Part shown: positions 8,292 through 15,742 of the stretch, piece by piece | Layout: every line of letters starts with the position of its first letter | Numbering within the stretch: position 1 is the first letter of the stretch | NCBI GenBank assembly: GCA_017414645.1 | Contig: JAFQLL010000024.1 | Coordinates: 1 to 37,420, forward strand | Direction of reading: 5' to 3' | DNA: 37,420 bases | Origin: Clostridia bacterium | GTDB taxonomy: Bacteria; Bacillota; Clostridia; UMGS1883 | Notes under the pieces: model-generated | Databases searched by the model: none | What the model was told of the DNA's origin: nothing | Seen by the model: only the letters and a program-made list of their open reading frames with translations | Program-made: the position numbers and the translations under genes

Positions 8292-9335
8292 TCAATATGT
8301 AATCATTTCCTTAATTGAGGGAAGAATGTACTCAGCCTGTTCATTTTCAAAATAGCCTCGCGCTTTTTCGCCTGAAACACCTGTCAATACCGCCAGGAAA
8401 TCGCACCCCATTCGCTTTGCAGCAAAAAGGTCGCTGCCTGCATCGCCTACAACAAGTGCTTTTGAAAGAAGGCTCTTGTCGTAATCGCCGGCTAAAAGCT
8501 TTTCGTCGGAGTAGGTTGTTCTGTAAAGAGCCTTAAGGAAAATGTAGGGCTCGGGCTTTGTAAGAAGAACCTTTCTGCCCATTCTGGCAAAACGGTCTTC
8601 AGCGTTCATAATGTGTGTGTAGGTTGCGATTGCATCTTCTTCAAAGTACTTTCGAATGTCCCACAGCCTCATGGGGTTGGAAACGTCGCGGTCGCTTCTG
8701 CCTGTGGCAATCATAAGCTTCTTGCCGCTATTCTTGAGCGTTTGCAGAACAAGAAGAATGTCGCCAAGTTCTATTGCAGGAACCTCACGCATTTCCATAG
8801 ACGGCTTGCCGGGGCAACGGGGCTTTGTGTTATAAAACACCTCGAACTCGTCACTGCCGAAGTACCACTCCTGGAAAGTGTCGCGGCACATGTTCCATAT
8901 AAGCTCATTTCGCCTGCATGCCTCCGGGGGAAGGTTAAGCTTTTCTGAAAGCAGACGGGCACACTCCTCGTAAAGGTCAAATGCCATAAGAGAGCTTTCC
9001 GAGATATAGTCGTAAACCTCTTTGTAGGTTGCACATTTGCCTGTGAGCATGTATGCAAAAACCACATAGCCCAAATCCCAGTTGGAATTTACCCCGCGCT
9101 CTTTAACCAGGGTGATGGTTTTATCGCCAAAGAAAACCTCCTTGCGGATTTCTTTTACATTATCAAGTGCCATAGCAGGGTCAAAGGGCTCTGTGCCGTA
9201 GTAATGGGGAGCATTCAAAAGCTCGTAAACCGTAAGTGCGGCAATGTCCCAATAATTCTGCTCGCTTGTTATAACGCCGTCCATATCAAAAATGATATAT
9301 TCGTATTTGTCTAAAAATTGTGCACAGCAAGCCAT
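8292..9335 (-). CDS. HAD-superfamily hydrolase with large helical cap
   Basis: A 347-residue HAD phosphohydrolase. Motif I is FDMDGV with nucleophile Asp17 and general acid Asp19. Motif II is IATGRSDRD, motif III the Lys in LTKPEPY, and motif [14 protein letters not shown]. All four are intact, so an active phosphatase or related enzyme is expected. A cap of about 180 residues lies between motifs I and II, far larger than in phosphoglycolate phosphatases. The ATG overlaps the hisB-like stop as TGATG, so translation is probably coupled. That coupling ties it to the HisB-like and HisD-like proteins; it could be the phosphatase of their pathway (inference). Substrate unknown. Confidence 0.9.
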   Translation of the reverse strand: MACCAQFLDKYEYIIFDMDGVITSEQNYWDIAALTVYELLNAPHYYGTEPFDPAMALDNVKEIRKEVFFGDKTITLVKERGVNSNWDLGYVVFAYMLTGKCATYKEVYDYISESSLMAFDLYEECARLLSEKLNLPPEACRRNELIWNMCRDTFQEWYFGSDEFEVFYNTKPRCPGKPSMEMREVPAIELGDILLVLQTLKNSGKKLMIATGRSDRDVSNPMRLWDIRKYFEEDAIATYTHIMNAEDRFARMGRKVLLTKPEPYIFLKALYRTTYSDEKLLAGDYDKSLLSKALVVGDAGSDLFAAKRMGCDFLAVLTGVSGEKARGYFENEQAEYILPSIKEMITY

Positions 9336-9949
9336 CAGATTTCTTCAACCTCGAATGTAACCTTGCCTGCAACACCGCTTGTCATGCCCTTGCGGCTTTC
9401 GTCAACGGTAAACACATTTTTAAGAGCAACACCAAAGCTACGGAAAATTGCTTCCCATATGTGGTGTGTGTTTTCACCGCGTGTAAGGTCAATCTGTACT
9501 GTGCAGCCTGCACCCTGACAAAAGGCATCAATGAAAACCAGAAGCTCCTCGCTCGCCATGCCTTCAACATTCTCAGGAATGGAAACAGCGGGGTAAAAGC
9601 CGAAAAAGGCTCTCTGTTCAAAGCTTATTGTTGTGTGGGCAAGTGCCTCGTCAATCATGCCGAAGCCATCGCCGAAGCCCATAGCACCGTCAAGTGTTTC
9701 AAGCTTTTTTGCAAAGGCTTTACCAAGTGCCTGACCTAAGTCCTCTGTCACAAGGTGAGCAAGGCAAAAGTCGGTAAGGTTAACCTCAGCTTCAATGTTA
9801 AAGCCCGATCTCCACACTGTCTGCTCAATCATGTGGTTTAAAAAGGGGAGAGGCGTTTTAATTTTGCTTCTGTAGTCCTTTTTAACGGGACCGTCGGAAA
9901 GAAGCACCTGCATTGTGCTTTCTGTTGTTTTGCGTGTAACTTTAATCAT
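9335..9949 (-). CDS. Divergent imidazoleglycerol-phosphate dehydratase (HisB-like) protein
   Basis: A 204-residue homologue of IGP dehydratase, the dimanganese enzyme of histidine synthesis. The fold is recognisable from NHM (38-40), TEDLGQALGKAF, IDEAL (99-103) and GENTHHIWEAIFRSF (159-172). Several family-invariant residues are changed. The His of the HGGF segment is Arg47. In the usual DDHHTVED the second His is Leu66 (LAHLVTED). The His of EHFF is Val138. The SSKG lysine motif near the C terminus is gone. Retained candidates are His39, His65, Glu69, His162, His163 and Glu166. I chose the ATG at 9949 because AAAGGATG lies at proper distance from it and too close to the ATG nine bases upstream. 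A changed substrate or metal centre is likely. Confidence 0.85.
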   Translation of the reverse strand: MIKVTRKTTESTMQVLLSDGPVKKDYRSKIKTPLPFLNHMIEQTVWRSGFNIEAEVNLTDFCLAHLVTEDLGQALGKAFAKKLETLDGAMGFGDGFGMIDEALAHTTISFEQRAFFGFYPAVSIPENVEGMASEELLVFIDAFCQGAGCTVQIDLTRGENTHHIWEAIFRSFGVALKNVFTVDESRKGMTSGVAGKVTFEVEEI

Positions 9950-9995
9950 TGTTATCATCCTTTTGTTATATCAGTTTACTTTTATCTGAGACCAC

Positions 9996-10183
9996 TGCAA
10001 CATTTTTATAAGGTGCGGGGTAGCGAAGCGGCGGCGAGGTAGTGAAGGACAATCCGGTGGATTGTCAGAGCCGAGCCGTGACCGAACCGCAGTGAGACAC
10101 AGCCATTCATTCATTTATCATTTAGTTTGCAGAAAAACAAAATTGTGGGTTGGCTGCGGGTAGGCAATGTCCCCGATGTGGGT
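9996..10183. repeat. Intergenic repeat family A, copy 1, carrying a nested GC-rich insert
   Basis: This copy and the one at 23632-23744 share a left part (TGCAACA then TAATAAGG-like then GGGG), AGCCATTCATTCATT, and GGGTAGGCAATGTCCCC near the right end. Here the left GGGG (10017-10020) is separated from ACACAGCC (10097) by 76 extra bases that copy 2 lacks. The 317-base gap between the hisD-like stop and the hisB-like start is mostly this repeat; 10184-10266 shows nothing I recognise. No coding sequence is supported. Confidence 0.7.
10021..10096. repeat. 76-bp GC-rich insert nested in the intergenic repeat
   Basis: The insert is visibly richer in G and C than its surroundings and contains a perfect 8-bp stem GACAATCC-GGT-GGATTGTC at 10048-10066. 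It is absent from the otherwise similar repeat at 23632-23744. That contrast defines its two ends to within a few bases. Too short to encode a transposase; probably itself a small repeat unit. Confidence 0.55.
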
Positions 10184-10266
10184 TGCAGTAAGCTGAACGG
10201 TCAACTAATTTTGCACTCATCACTTGGCTGCTCATGTGCTGACAAACCAGGCAAATTCAGTGGCAA

Positions 10267-11559
10267 TTATTTACGCTCCTTTACTGCAAGGCCATGTGTG
10301 TCAAAGCCTTCAACAGTTGCCATTTTGTAGGCATAATCTCTCACTCTTTCAAAGCCTTCCTTTGATGCATAGCCAATGGAAGAGCGCTTCAAGAAGTCGA
10401 ATACTGAAACGGAAGAATATGTTTTTGCAAAGCCGCCTGTGGGCAGAATTGCGTTAGGTCCTAAGAGGAAGTTGCAAAGCGTTACGGGTGTGTATTCACC
10501 GAGAAGAATTTCGCCTGCGTTCTTAATGTCGGGAAGCACGTCGAAGGGCTTGTCGCACATAACCTCCATGTGCTCGGGAGCATAGTCGTTAACAAAAGCT
10601 ACGCTTTCAGCAAGCGAATCTGTAAGGATAACACCGCCATAGCCGTTTTCAACTGCTTCAATAAAGCTCTTTCTTCTTTCAGAAATCTTTTCCTTCTGTC
10701 TTTCAATAATGGGAAGCACTCTATCAACAAGCTCCTTGGAGTGTGTAACAAGAAGAGCGGAAGAGTCGGGGCCGTGCTCTGCTTCAATCATCCAGTCGAG
10801 GGCAACCTTTTCCGCATCAGCCTTTTCGTCGGCTAAAATAATAACCTCGCTGGGGCCTGCAGGCAAGCCTGCATCAATCTGCTGGGCAAGAACTCTCTTT
10901 GCGGCGGTTGCATAGCTGTTACCGGGACCGATAATCTTATGGCACTTGGGCACAGTTTCGGTTCCGTAGGCTACTGCAGCAACTGCCTGAATGCCGCCCA
11001 TTTTATAAATTTCTGTAATGCCGATAATTTTTGCGGCTGTTAAAATTGCGTCGTCAACCTCGCCCTTCTGGTTGGGAGGTGTTACAACAACAATCTTTTC
11101 AACACCTGCAACCTTTGCGGGTACGCCAAGCATGAGAAGTACAGAAGGGAAGCTTCCCTTGCCGCCGGGTACGTACAGGCAAACGTCAACGATGGGTGTT
11201 GTTTTTTCGCCTACCATGAGCCCCTTGTCAACGTTTGTAAACCACATTTCCTCAGGGAGCTGTTTTTCATGGAAATCGTAAATGTTTTTGTAAGCGTATT
11301 CAATAGCCTCTCTTGTTTCCTTGTCAAGGCGGTTGTAAGCAGTTTCAATTTCTTCCGCTGTAACCTTTATTCTGTCCTGAGTGAGGCTTACACGGTCAAA
11401 CTTTTCTGTGTATTTTAAAACTGCGGCATCGCCGAAGTCTCTTACTTCGTCAGAAATTTCTTTTGCAATTTTCATCTGCTCGGTAATGTCTGTTTCCGCA
11501 CGCTTCATTATTTTTGTTTTTTCTTCCTGTGTCATTTCAGAAAGCTTGTAGATATTCAC
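10267..11559 (-). CDS. Divergent histidinol dehydrogenase-like (HisD-like) protein
   Basis: A 430-residue member of the histidinol dehydrogenase fold, related to enzymes that oxidise a primary alcohol with NAD and zinc. The core is clear: YVPGGKGSFPSVLLM, IIGPGNSYATAAKR, AGPSEV, AEHGPDS, YAPEHMEVM and FDTHGLAV. Compared with E. coli HisD, the zinc-ligand Gln259 is Glu259 and the zinc-ligand Asp360 is Asn363 (CNFLLGPN for GDYxxGPN). The substrate-binding His of GPNHVLPT is Ala370. His262, the catalytic Glu329-His330 pair and His422 remain. I start it at GTG 11559, which has AAGGA eight bases upstream; the ATG nine bases earlier abuts that site. It probably oxidises something other than histidinol. 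Confidence 0.88.
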   Translation of the reverse strand: MNIYKLSEMTQEEKTKIMKRAETDITEQMKIAKEISDEVRDFGDAAVLKYTEKFDRVSLTQDRIKVTAEEIETAYNRLDKETREAIEYAYKNIYDFHEKQLPEEMWFTNVDKGLMVGEKTTPIVDVCLYVPGGKGSFPSVLLMLGVPAKVAGVEKIVVVTPPNQKGEVDDAILTAAKIIGITEIYKMGGIQAVAAVAYGTETVPKCHKIIGPGNSYATAAKRVLAQQIDAGLPAGPSEVIILADEKADAEKVALDWMIEAEHGPDSSALLVTHSKELVDRVLPIIERQKEKISERRKSFIEAVENGYGGVILTDSLAESVAFVNDYAPEHMEVMCDKPFDVLPDIKNAGEILLGEYTPVTLCNFLLGPNAILPTGGFAKTYSSVSVFDFLKRSSIGYASKEGFERVRDYAYKMATVEGFDTHGLAVKERK

Positions 11560-11592
11560 TGAAATCATCCTTCCAAAATATTGTTACCCTCT

Positions 11593-11621
11593 ATTATAAG
11601 CCTAAAATGCGTCTTTTGCAA
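11593..11621 (-). promoter_or_regulatory. Predicted sigma-A promoter of the hisD-like operon
   Basis: On the minus strand TTGCAA (11616-11621) and a perfect TATAAT (11593-11598) are 17 bases apart, about 35 bases upstream of the hisD-like GTG. It should drive the hisD-like gene and, by read-through, the hisB-like and HAD genes. Confidence 0.7.
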
Positions 11622-11732
11622 CGATTATTTTACAAAGAAAAAAATTTGTCGGATTTTGCTTGGAAAAACACAAAAACAAGAATTATGTAAACCAGTTTTT
11701 GATGGTTTTTTCATATGTTGGAAAACCATAAA

Positions 11733-11854
11733 CTTTCCACATGAAAGACACAAAAAAGATGTGGAAGCTGTGGAAAAGTTTGTTTAAAACCGCAGAATGA
11801 ACCTTTTGAGGGTGTGGAAAACTTAAAATTTACAAATGTGGAAATTGTGGAAAA
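11733..11854. promoter_or_regulatory. Cluster of six TGTGGAA boxes (DnaA-box-like)
   Basis: Five direct copies of TGTGGAA(A/G) begin at 11760, 11769, 11813, 11837 and 11846. One inverted copy (CTTTCCACA) lies at 11733-11741. Four of the direct copies form two pairs with exactly nine-base spacing. TGTGGAAAA differs by one base from the DnaA box TGTGGATAA. The 439-base gap between the hisD-like gene and rnc holds this cluster, the two divergent promoters and A/T-rich DNA. Binding protein not known; DnaA is the first candidate. Confidence 0.6.
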
Positions 11855-11940
11855 CTTTTTAAAGGTTTACATAATTCTGAAGAAACAAAGAACGGCATAA
11901 AATGTAGGAAACACGCGGTTTGTGTCGGTTTTTAAAAATA

Positions 11941-11969
11941 TTGACCTTTAAAGAGTTTTGTTATACAAT
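11941..11969 (+). promoter_or_regulatory. Predicted sigma-A promoter of rnc
   Basis: TTGACC at 11941-11946 and TACAAT at 11964-11969 are separated by 17 bases, 29 bases before the rnc ATG. It should drive rnc and the overlapping radical SAM gene. Confidence 0.7.
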
Positions 11970-11998
11970 ACACTAAGAATAAAAGTGGGGGATAAAAT

Positions 11999-12679
11999 AT
12001 GGACATGCAAGCATTCCAGGAAAATCTGGGTTATAAATTTAAAAACGAAGAGCTTCTTAAAACTGCCTTGACGCACACGTCCTATGCTCATGAGCGAAAG
12101 GTTGACAGCTACGAAAGGCTGGAATTTTTGGGCGATGCCATATTGCAGATGCTTACCAGCAGGTATATATACAATAATTACCCCGACTTCCCGGAGGGGA
12201 AAATGAGCAGAATGAGAGCAAACATTGTGTGCGAGGCAACCCTTTTTAAAATTGCCGAAAAGCTTTCCATTGGCGAGTGTGCCCGTTTGGGTAAAGGCGA
12301 GGAGCTCACCGGCGGAAGACACCGTGCTTCAATCCTTGCCGACATGGTGGAGGCGATTTTAGCTGCCATATACCTTGACGGTGGTATTGAAAAGGCTCAG
12401 GAGGTTATTTTCGATGCATACGGTCACATTATCGAAGCGGCGGCAAAGGGTAAATTGAATTCCGACTATAAAACAGCGCTGCAGGAGGAATTGCAGAAGG
12501 CGGGCAGTGTGAACATTGAATATTGCCTTGTAAAAGAAGAGGGCCCTGCCCACAATAAGCTCTTTACAATGGCGGTTGCACTTAACGGTAAAATCCTCGG
12601 CACAGGTGAAGGCAAAACAAAGCAGGAGGCTCAGCAGATGGCTGCAAAAAATGCCTTAGAGGTAATAAAAAATGGCTAA
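11999..12679 (+). CDS. rnc: Ribonuclease III
   Basis: A 226-residue RNase III, the double-strand-specific endoribonuclease that processes rRNA and regulatory RNAs. The signature ERLEFLGDAIL (about 40-50) and the later DMVEAILAAIYLDGG supply the acidic metal-binding residues. The C-terminal double-stranded RNA-binding domain ends in TKQEAQQMAAKNALEVI. GGGGGAT precedes the ATG. The 3' end overlaps the next gene by eight bases. In most Firmicutes smc and ftsY follow rnc; here an Elp3-like radical SAM gene follows and then thrS. Confidence 0.97.
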   Translation: MDMQAFQENLGYKFKNEELLKTALTHTSYAHERKVDSYERLEFLGDAILQMLTSRYIYNNYPDFPEGKMSRMRANIVCEATLFKIAEKLSIGECARLGKGEELTGGRHRASILADMVEAILAAIYLDGGIEKAQEVIFDAYGHIIEAAAKGKLNSDYKTALQEELQKAGSVNIEYCLVKEEGPAHNKLFTMAVALNGKILGTGEGKTKQEAQQMAAKNALEVIKNG

Positions 12680-13637
12680 TATTCCAATTTTTATACCTCA
12701 CGCAGGCTGCAAAAACGATTGTGCCTTCTGTAACCAGAAGTCCATTACGGGAAAAATAGAACCACCGACAATGGAAGAAACTGCGAAGATTATTGAAGAA
12801 AACCTTGCTACACTTACAGGCAGCGGGCACACAATTGCCTTTTTTGGCGGCAGCTTTACAGGAATAGGCAATTCGCTCATGCGTGAATATCTTTCCGTTG
12901 CCGAAAAATATGTGGACAAAAAAAACATTGTGGGCATACGCCTTTCTACCAGGCCGGATTATATTACAGCAGAAATAATGGATATTTTAGGCAAATTCTC
13001 TGTTACGAATATTGAGCTTGGTGCACAAAGCCTGGATGGTGAGGTTTTAAAAAGAGCCAACCGAGGCCACAGTGCAGGTGATGTAGAAAATGCCGCAAGA
13101 CTTATAAATAATAAAGGGATAACCTTAGGTTTGCAGATGATGATTGGCTTGCCCGGTGATACTTACGAAAAAAGCATAAAAACCGCAAAGCGTTTTGTGG
13201 AGCTGGGTGCAAAGGAAAGTAGAATTTACCCTACTGTTGTGCTTAAAAATACACGGCTTGAAAAAATGCTTGAAAGTGGCGAATATGTGCCCGACAGCTT
13301 TGAAAATATTATCGACACAGCGGCAGACTGCTACAGCATATTTTTTGAAAACAGCGTGAAGGTCTTAAGAATAGGTCTGCAAAATTCACAGGAGCTTAAG
13401 GAAAACGCCGTAGGCGGCTTTTATCACGAGGCCTTGGGCGAAAAGGTTTATTCCCGTGTTGTAAGACGCAACGCCGAAAGGGCAGGCGGCGGAGAAATTT
13501 GCTACAATAAACGCTTCCTCAGCAAGGTAACGGGGCAGAAAAAGGAAAATATGCCTTACCTTGAAAATTATACACTCGTTGAAGATAACAGCCTTAAGGG
13601 TGTTATGGTAAACGGAAAATATGTGTTGACATTTTAA
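12672..13637 (+). CDS. Elp3-like radical SAM protein
   Basis: A 321-residue radical SAM enzyme. The cluster motif CKNDCAFC at about 14-21 gives the CxxxCxxC iron-sulfur site, followed by FFGGSFTGI (the GGE-like strand), RLSTRPDYI and ELGAQSLD, all typical of the Elp3/TIGR01211-like group that Clostridia often carry between rnc and smc. The Elp3 acetyltransferase domain is absent, so it is not full Elp3. No C-terminal TRAM domain is seen either, unlike MiaB-type enzymes. The start overlaps the end of rnc by eight bases, so expression is probably coupled. The substrate is not known; tRNA is a common guess for the family. Confidence 0.88.
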   Translation: MANIPIFIPHAGCKNDCAFCNQKSITGKIEPPTMEETAKIIEENLATLTGSGHTIAFFGGSFTGIGNSLMREYLSVAEKYVDKKNIVGIRLSTRPDYITAEIMDILGKFSVTNIELGAQSLDGEVLKRANRGHSAGDVENAARLINNKGITLGLQMMIGLPGDTYEKSIKTAKRFVELGAKESRIYPTVVLKNTRLEKMLESGEYVPDSFENIIDTAADCYSIFFENSVKVLRIGLQNSQELKENAVGGFYHEALGEKVYSRVVRRNAERAGGGEICYNKRFLSKVTGQKKENMPYLENYTLVEDNSLKGVMVNGKYVLTF

Positions 13638-13692
13638 ATGTAAAGGGATAAAATAAATAAGATATTAATAATAAATTAAGGAGTTGATCAGT

Positions 13693-15630
13693 ATGGTAAT
13701 TAAGGTAACATTACGTGATGACGTACGCGAATTTGAAGCACCCATCACCTATATGGACATTGCGAAAAGCATTTCCGAAGGATTGGCAAGGAACGTGCTC
13801 TGCGCCACCAAAGACGGAGAAACGGTAGGTTTGTACGAAACCCTTACCACTGATGCAACCGTTGAATTTAAGGGGTTTGACACACCCGAAGGTAAGAGTA
13901 CACTTCGCCACAGCGCAAGCCATGTGCTCGCTCAGGCAGTTAAGCGAATTTTCCCCGAAGCAAAGCTGGCTATAGGCCCGGCTATTGAAAACGGTTTTTA
14001 TTACGATTTTGACCTGGACAAGGGCTTCTCTCCTGAAGACCTTAATAAGATTGAAGCTGAAATGAAGAAGATAGTTAAGGAAAATCTTCCCATTGTACGC
14101 TTCGAGCTTCCCAGAGAAGAAGCTTTAAAGCTTATGGAAGAAGCAAATGAACCCTACAAGGTTGAATTAATTAACGATTTGCCCGAAGGCGAGGTTATTT
14201 CCTTCTACAAGCAGGGCGACTTTACAGACCTTTGCGCAGGTCCTCATGTGCCTTCTACAGGTGCTGTAAAGGCATTTAAGATAACTTCTACTGCAGGTGC
14301 TTACTGGCGCGGCAGCGAAAAGAACAAGATGCTTACACGTATCTATGCTACAGCTTTCACAAAGAAGGCAGACATGGAAGAGTATTTAGCCCAGGTTGAA
14401 GAGGCTAAGAAGCGTGACCACAATAAATTAGGTCGTGAGCTTGAAATTTTTACAACAAGCGAGGTTATAGGTCAGGGTCTTCCCATTATGCTTCCAAAGG
14501 GTGTTGCAATACTTCAGACACTTCAGAGATTTGTTGAAGACGAAGAAACTCGTCGTGGCTGGCTCAGAACAAAAACACCTCTTATGGCAAAGAGCGATTT
14601 GTATAAGATTTCCGGTCACTGGGACCACTACCAGGATGGTATGTTCGTTCTTGGCGATGAAGAAAAGGACAAGGAAGTTTTTGCTCTTCGTCCCATGACA
14701 TGTCCCTTCCAGTATCAGGCATATCTTAACCGCGCACGTTCTTACCGTGACCTGCCCCTCCGCTACGGCGAAACAAGTACACTTTTCCGTAACGAAGCAA
14801 GTGGCGAAATGCATGGTCTTATCCGCGTAAGACAGTTCACCATTAGTGAAGGTCACTTAATGTGTACACCCGAACAGCTTGAAGACGAATTTAAGAGCTG
14901 TCTTGAGCTTGCAATTTACATGCTTAAAACACTCGGTCTTTATGAGGATGTATCTTACCGCTTTAGTCAGTGGGATCCTGACGACCGTGAAAAATATATT
15001 GGTACAGATGAACAGTGGGCAGAGGCGCAGGGCATGATGCAGAAGATTCTTGATCATCTTGAAATTCCCTATGCTGTAGGCATTGGTGAAGCTGCTTTCT
15101 ACGGCCCCAAGCTTGACATTCAGATTAAGAATGTTCATGGCAAGGAAGACACACTTATCACAATTCAGATTGACCAGATGCTTGCTGAAAAGTTCGGCAT
15201 GGTTTATACCGATGCTGACGGCACAAAGAAGCATCCCTACATTATCCACCGTACAAGCATCGGCTGCTACGAAAGAACACTTGCGCTTCTTATTGAAAAG
15301 TATGCAGGTGCATTCCCCACATGGATGGCTCCCGTTCAGGTTAAGCTTCTTCCCATTGGTGAAGGTCACCGCGAATACTGCCGTGAATTAAACACCCGCC
15401 TTGTAAACATGGGCATCCGTAGTGAAGTTGACGACAGAAGCGAAAAGATCGGCTATAAGATCCGCGAAGCACAGCTTGAAAAGGTTCCTTACATGCTCGT
15501 TGTGGGCGATAAGGAAATGGAAGAGGGCGCAGTAGCTGTACGTAGCCGTAAGGACGGCGATAAGGGTAGCATGAAGGTTAACGAATTCATTCTTGCACTT
15601 ATGGACGAAATCGCAAACAAAACAAGATAA
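13693..15630 (+). CDS. thrS: Threonine-tRNA ligase
   Basis: A 645-residue class II threonyl-tRNA synthetase that charges tRNA-Thr. Domains appear in standard order: TGS domain (1-60), the editing domain with HSASHVLAQAV (about 74-84) and the cysteine of DLCAGPHVPST, then the catalytic core with MTCPFQYQAYLNRARSYRDLPLR and RVRQFTISEGHLMC. The C-terminal anticodon-binding domain begins near WMAPVQVKLLPIG. The ATG at 13693 has AAGGAG nine bases upstream and is preferred over the TTG at 13684, which falls directly after that site. Only 55 bases separate it from the previous gene, so there is no room for a T-box leader, unlike many Firmicutes thrS genes. Confidence 0.97.
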   Translation: MVIKVTLRDDVREFEAPITYMDIAKSISEGLARNVLCATKDGETVGLYETLTTDATVEFKGFDTPEGKSTLRHSASHVLAQAVKRIFPEAKLAIGPAIENGFYYDFDLDKGFSPEDLNKIEAEMKKIVKENLPIVRFELPREEALKLMEEANEPYKVELINDLPEGEVISFYKQGDFTDLCAGPHVPSTGAVKAFKITSTAGAYWRGSEKNKMLTRIYATAFTKKADMEEYLAQVEEAKKRDHNKLGRELEIFTTSEVIGQGLPIMLPKGVAILQTLQRFVEDEETRRGWLRTKTPLMAKSDLYKISGHWDHYQDGMFVLGDEEKDKEVFALRPMTCPFQYQAYLNRARSYRDLPLRYGETSTLFRNEASGEMHGLIRVRQFTISEGHLMCTPEQLEDEFKSCLELAIYMLKTLGLYEDVSYRFSQWDPDDREKYIGTDEQWAEAQGMMQKILDHLEIPYAVGIGEAAFYGPKLDIQIKNVHGKEDTLITIQIDQMLAEKFGMVYTDADGTKKHPYIIHRTSIGCYERTLALLIEKYAGAFPTWMAPVQVKLLPIGEGHREYCRELNTRLVNMGIRSEVDDRSEKIGYKIREAQLEKVPYMLVVGDKEMEEGAVAVRSRKDGDKGSMKVNEFILALMDEIANKTR

Positions 15631-15674
15631 CTCCCTCTGTCGCCTTTGGCGACAGCTCCCTCATGGAGGGAGCC
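15631..15674. repeat. Double-stem intergenic repeat after thrS
   Basis: Immediately after the thrS stop are two adjoining stems: CTGTCGCC-TTT-GGCGACAG (15637-15655) and GCTCCCTC-ATG-GAGGGAGC (15655-15673). This CTCCCTC...GAGGGAGCC double stem resembles a dispersed intergenic repeat common in gut Firmicutes genomes (recalled, not searched). It lacks a T-run, so it is not an intrinsic terminator. Confidence 0.6.
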
Positions 15675-15693
15675 TATAATGAAAAAATAGTAT

Positions 15694-15737
15694 AAAAATC
15701 TCCTTTGCAGTAAACACTACCTGCAAAGGAGGTTTTT
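15694..15737 (+). terminator. Terminator-like 17-bp stem that hides the next ribosome binding site
   Basis: A 17-bp stem (15694-15710 with 15721-15737, one wobble pair, 10-base loop) ends in TTTTT, as an intrinsic terminator for thrS would. Its 3' arm contains AAAGGAGG (15725-15732), the ribosome binding site for the ATG at 15743, ten bases further on. In any RNA that contains both arms the site would be paired. Confidence 0.75.
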
Positions 15738-15742
15738 GTTTT

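Noticed and set aside
10100..10125. ATTC microsatellite as a phase-variation tract
   Set aside because: Only two to three ATTC units, in a non-coding repeat present in the same form at 23660, with no gene start depending on it.
11733..11854. Main chromosomal origin oriC
   Set aside because: No dnaA, dnaN or rpmH nearby, and the boxes are one base off consensus. Kept only as a DnaA-box-like cluster.
13638..13692. T-box leader for thrS
   Set aside because: Only 55 bases lie between the radical SAM stop and thrS, with no specifier stem or TGGNACC-like T-box sequence.
14428..15369. Long minus-strand frames inside thrS
   Set aside because: They are shadows of the highly biased codon use of thrS and have cysteine-rich, family-less translations.
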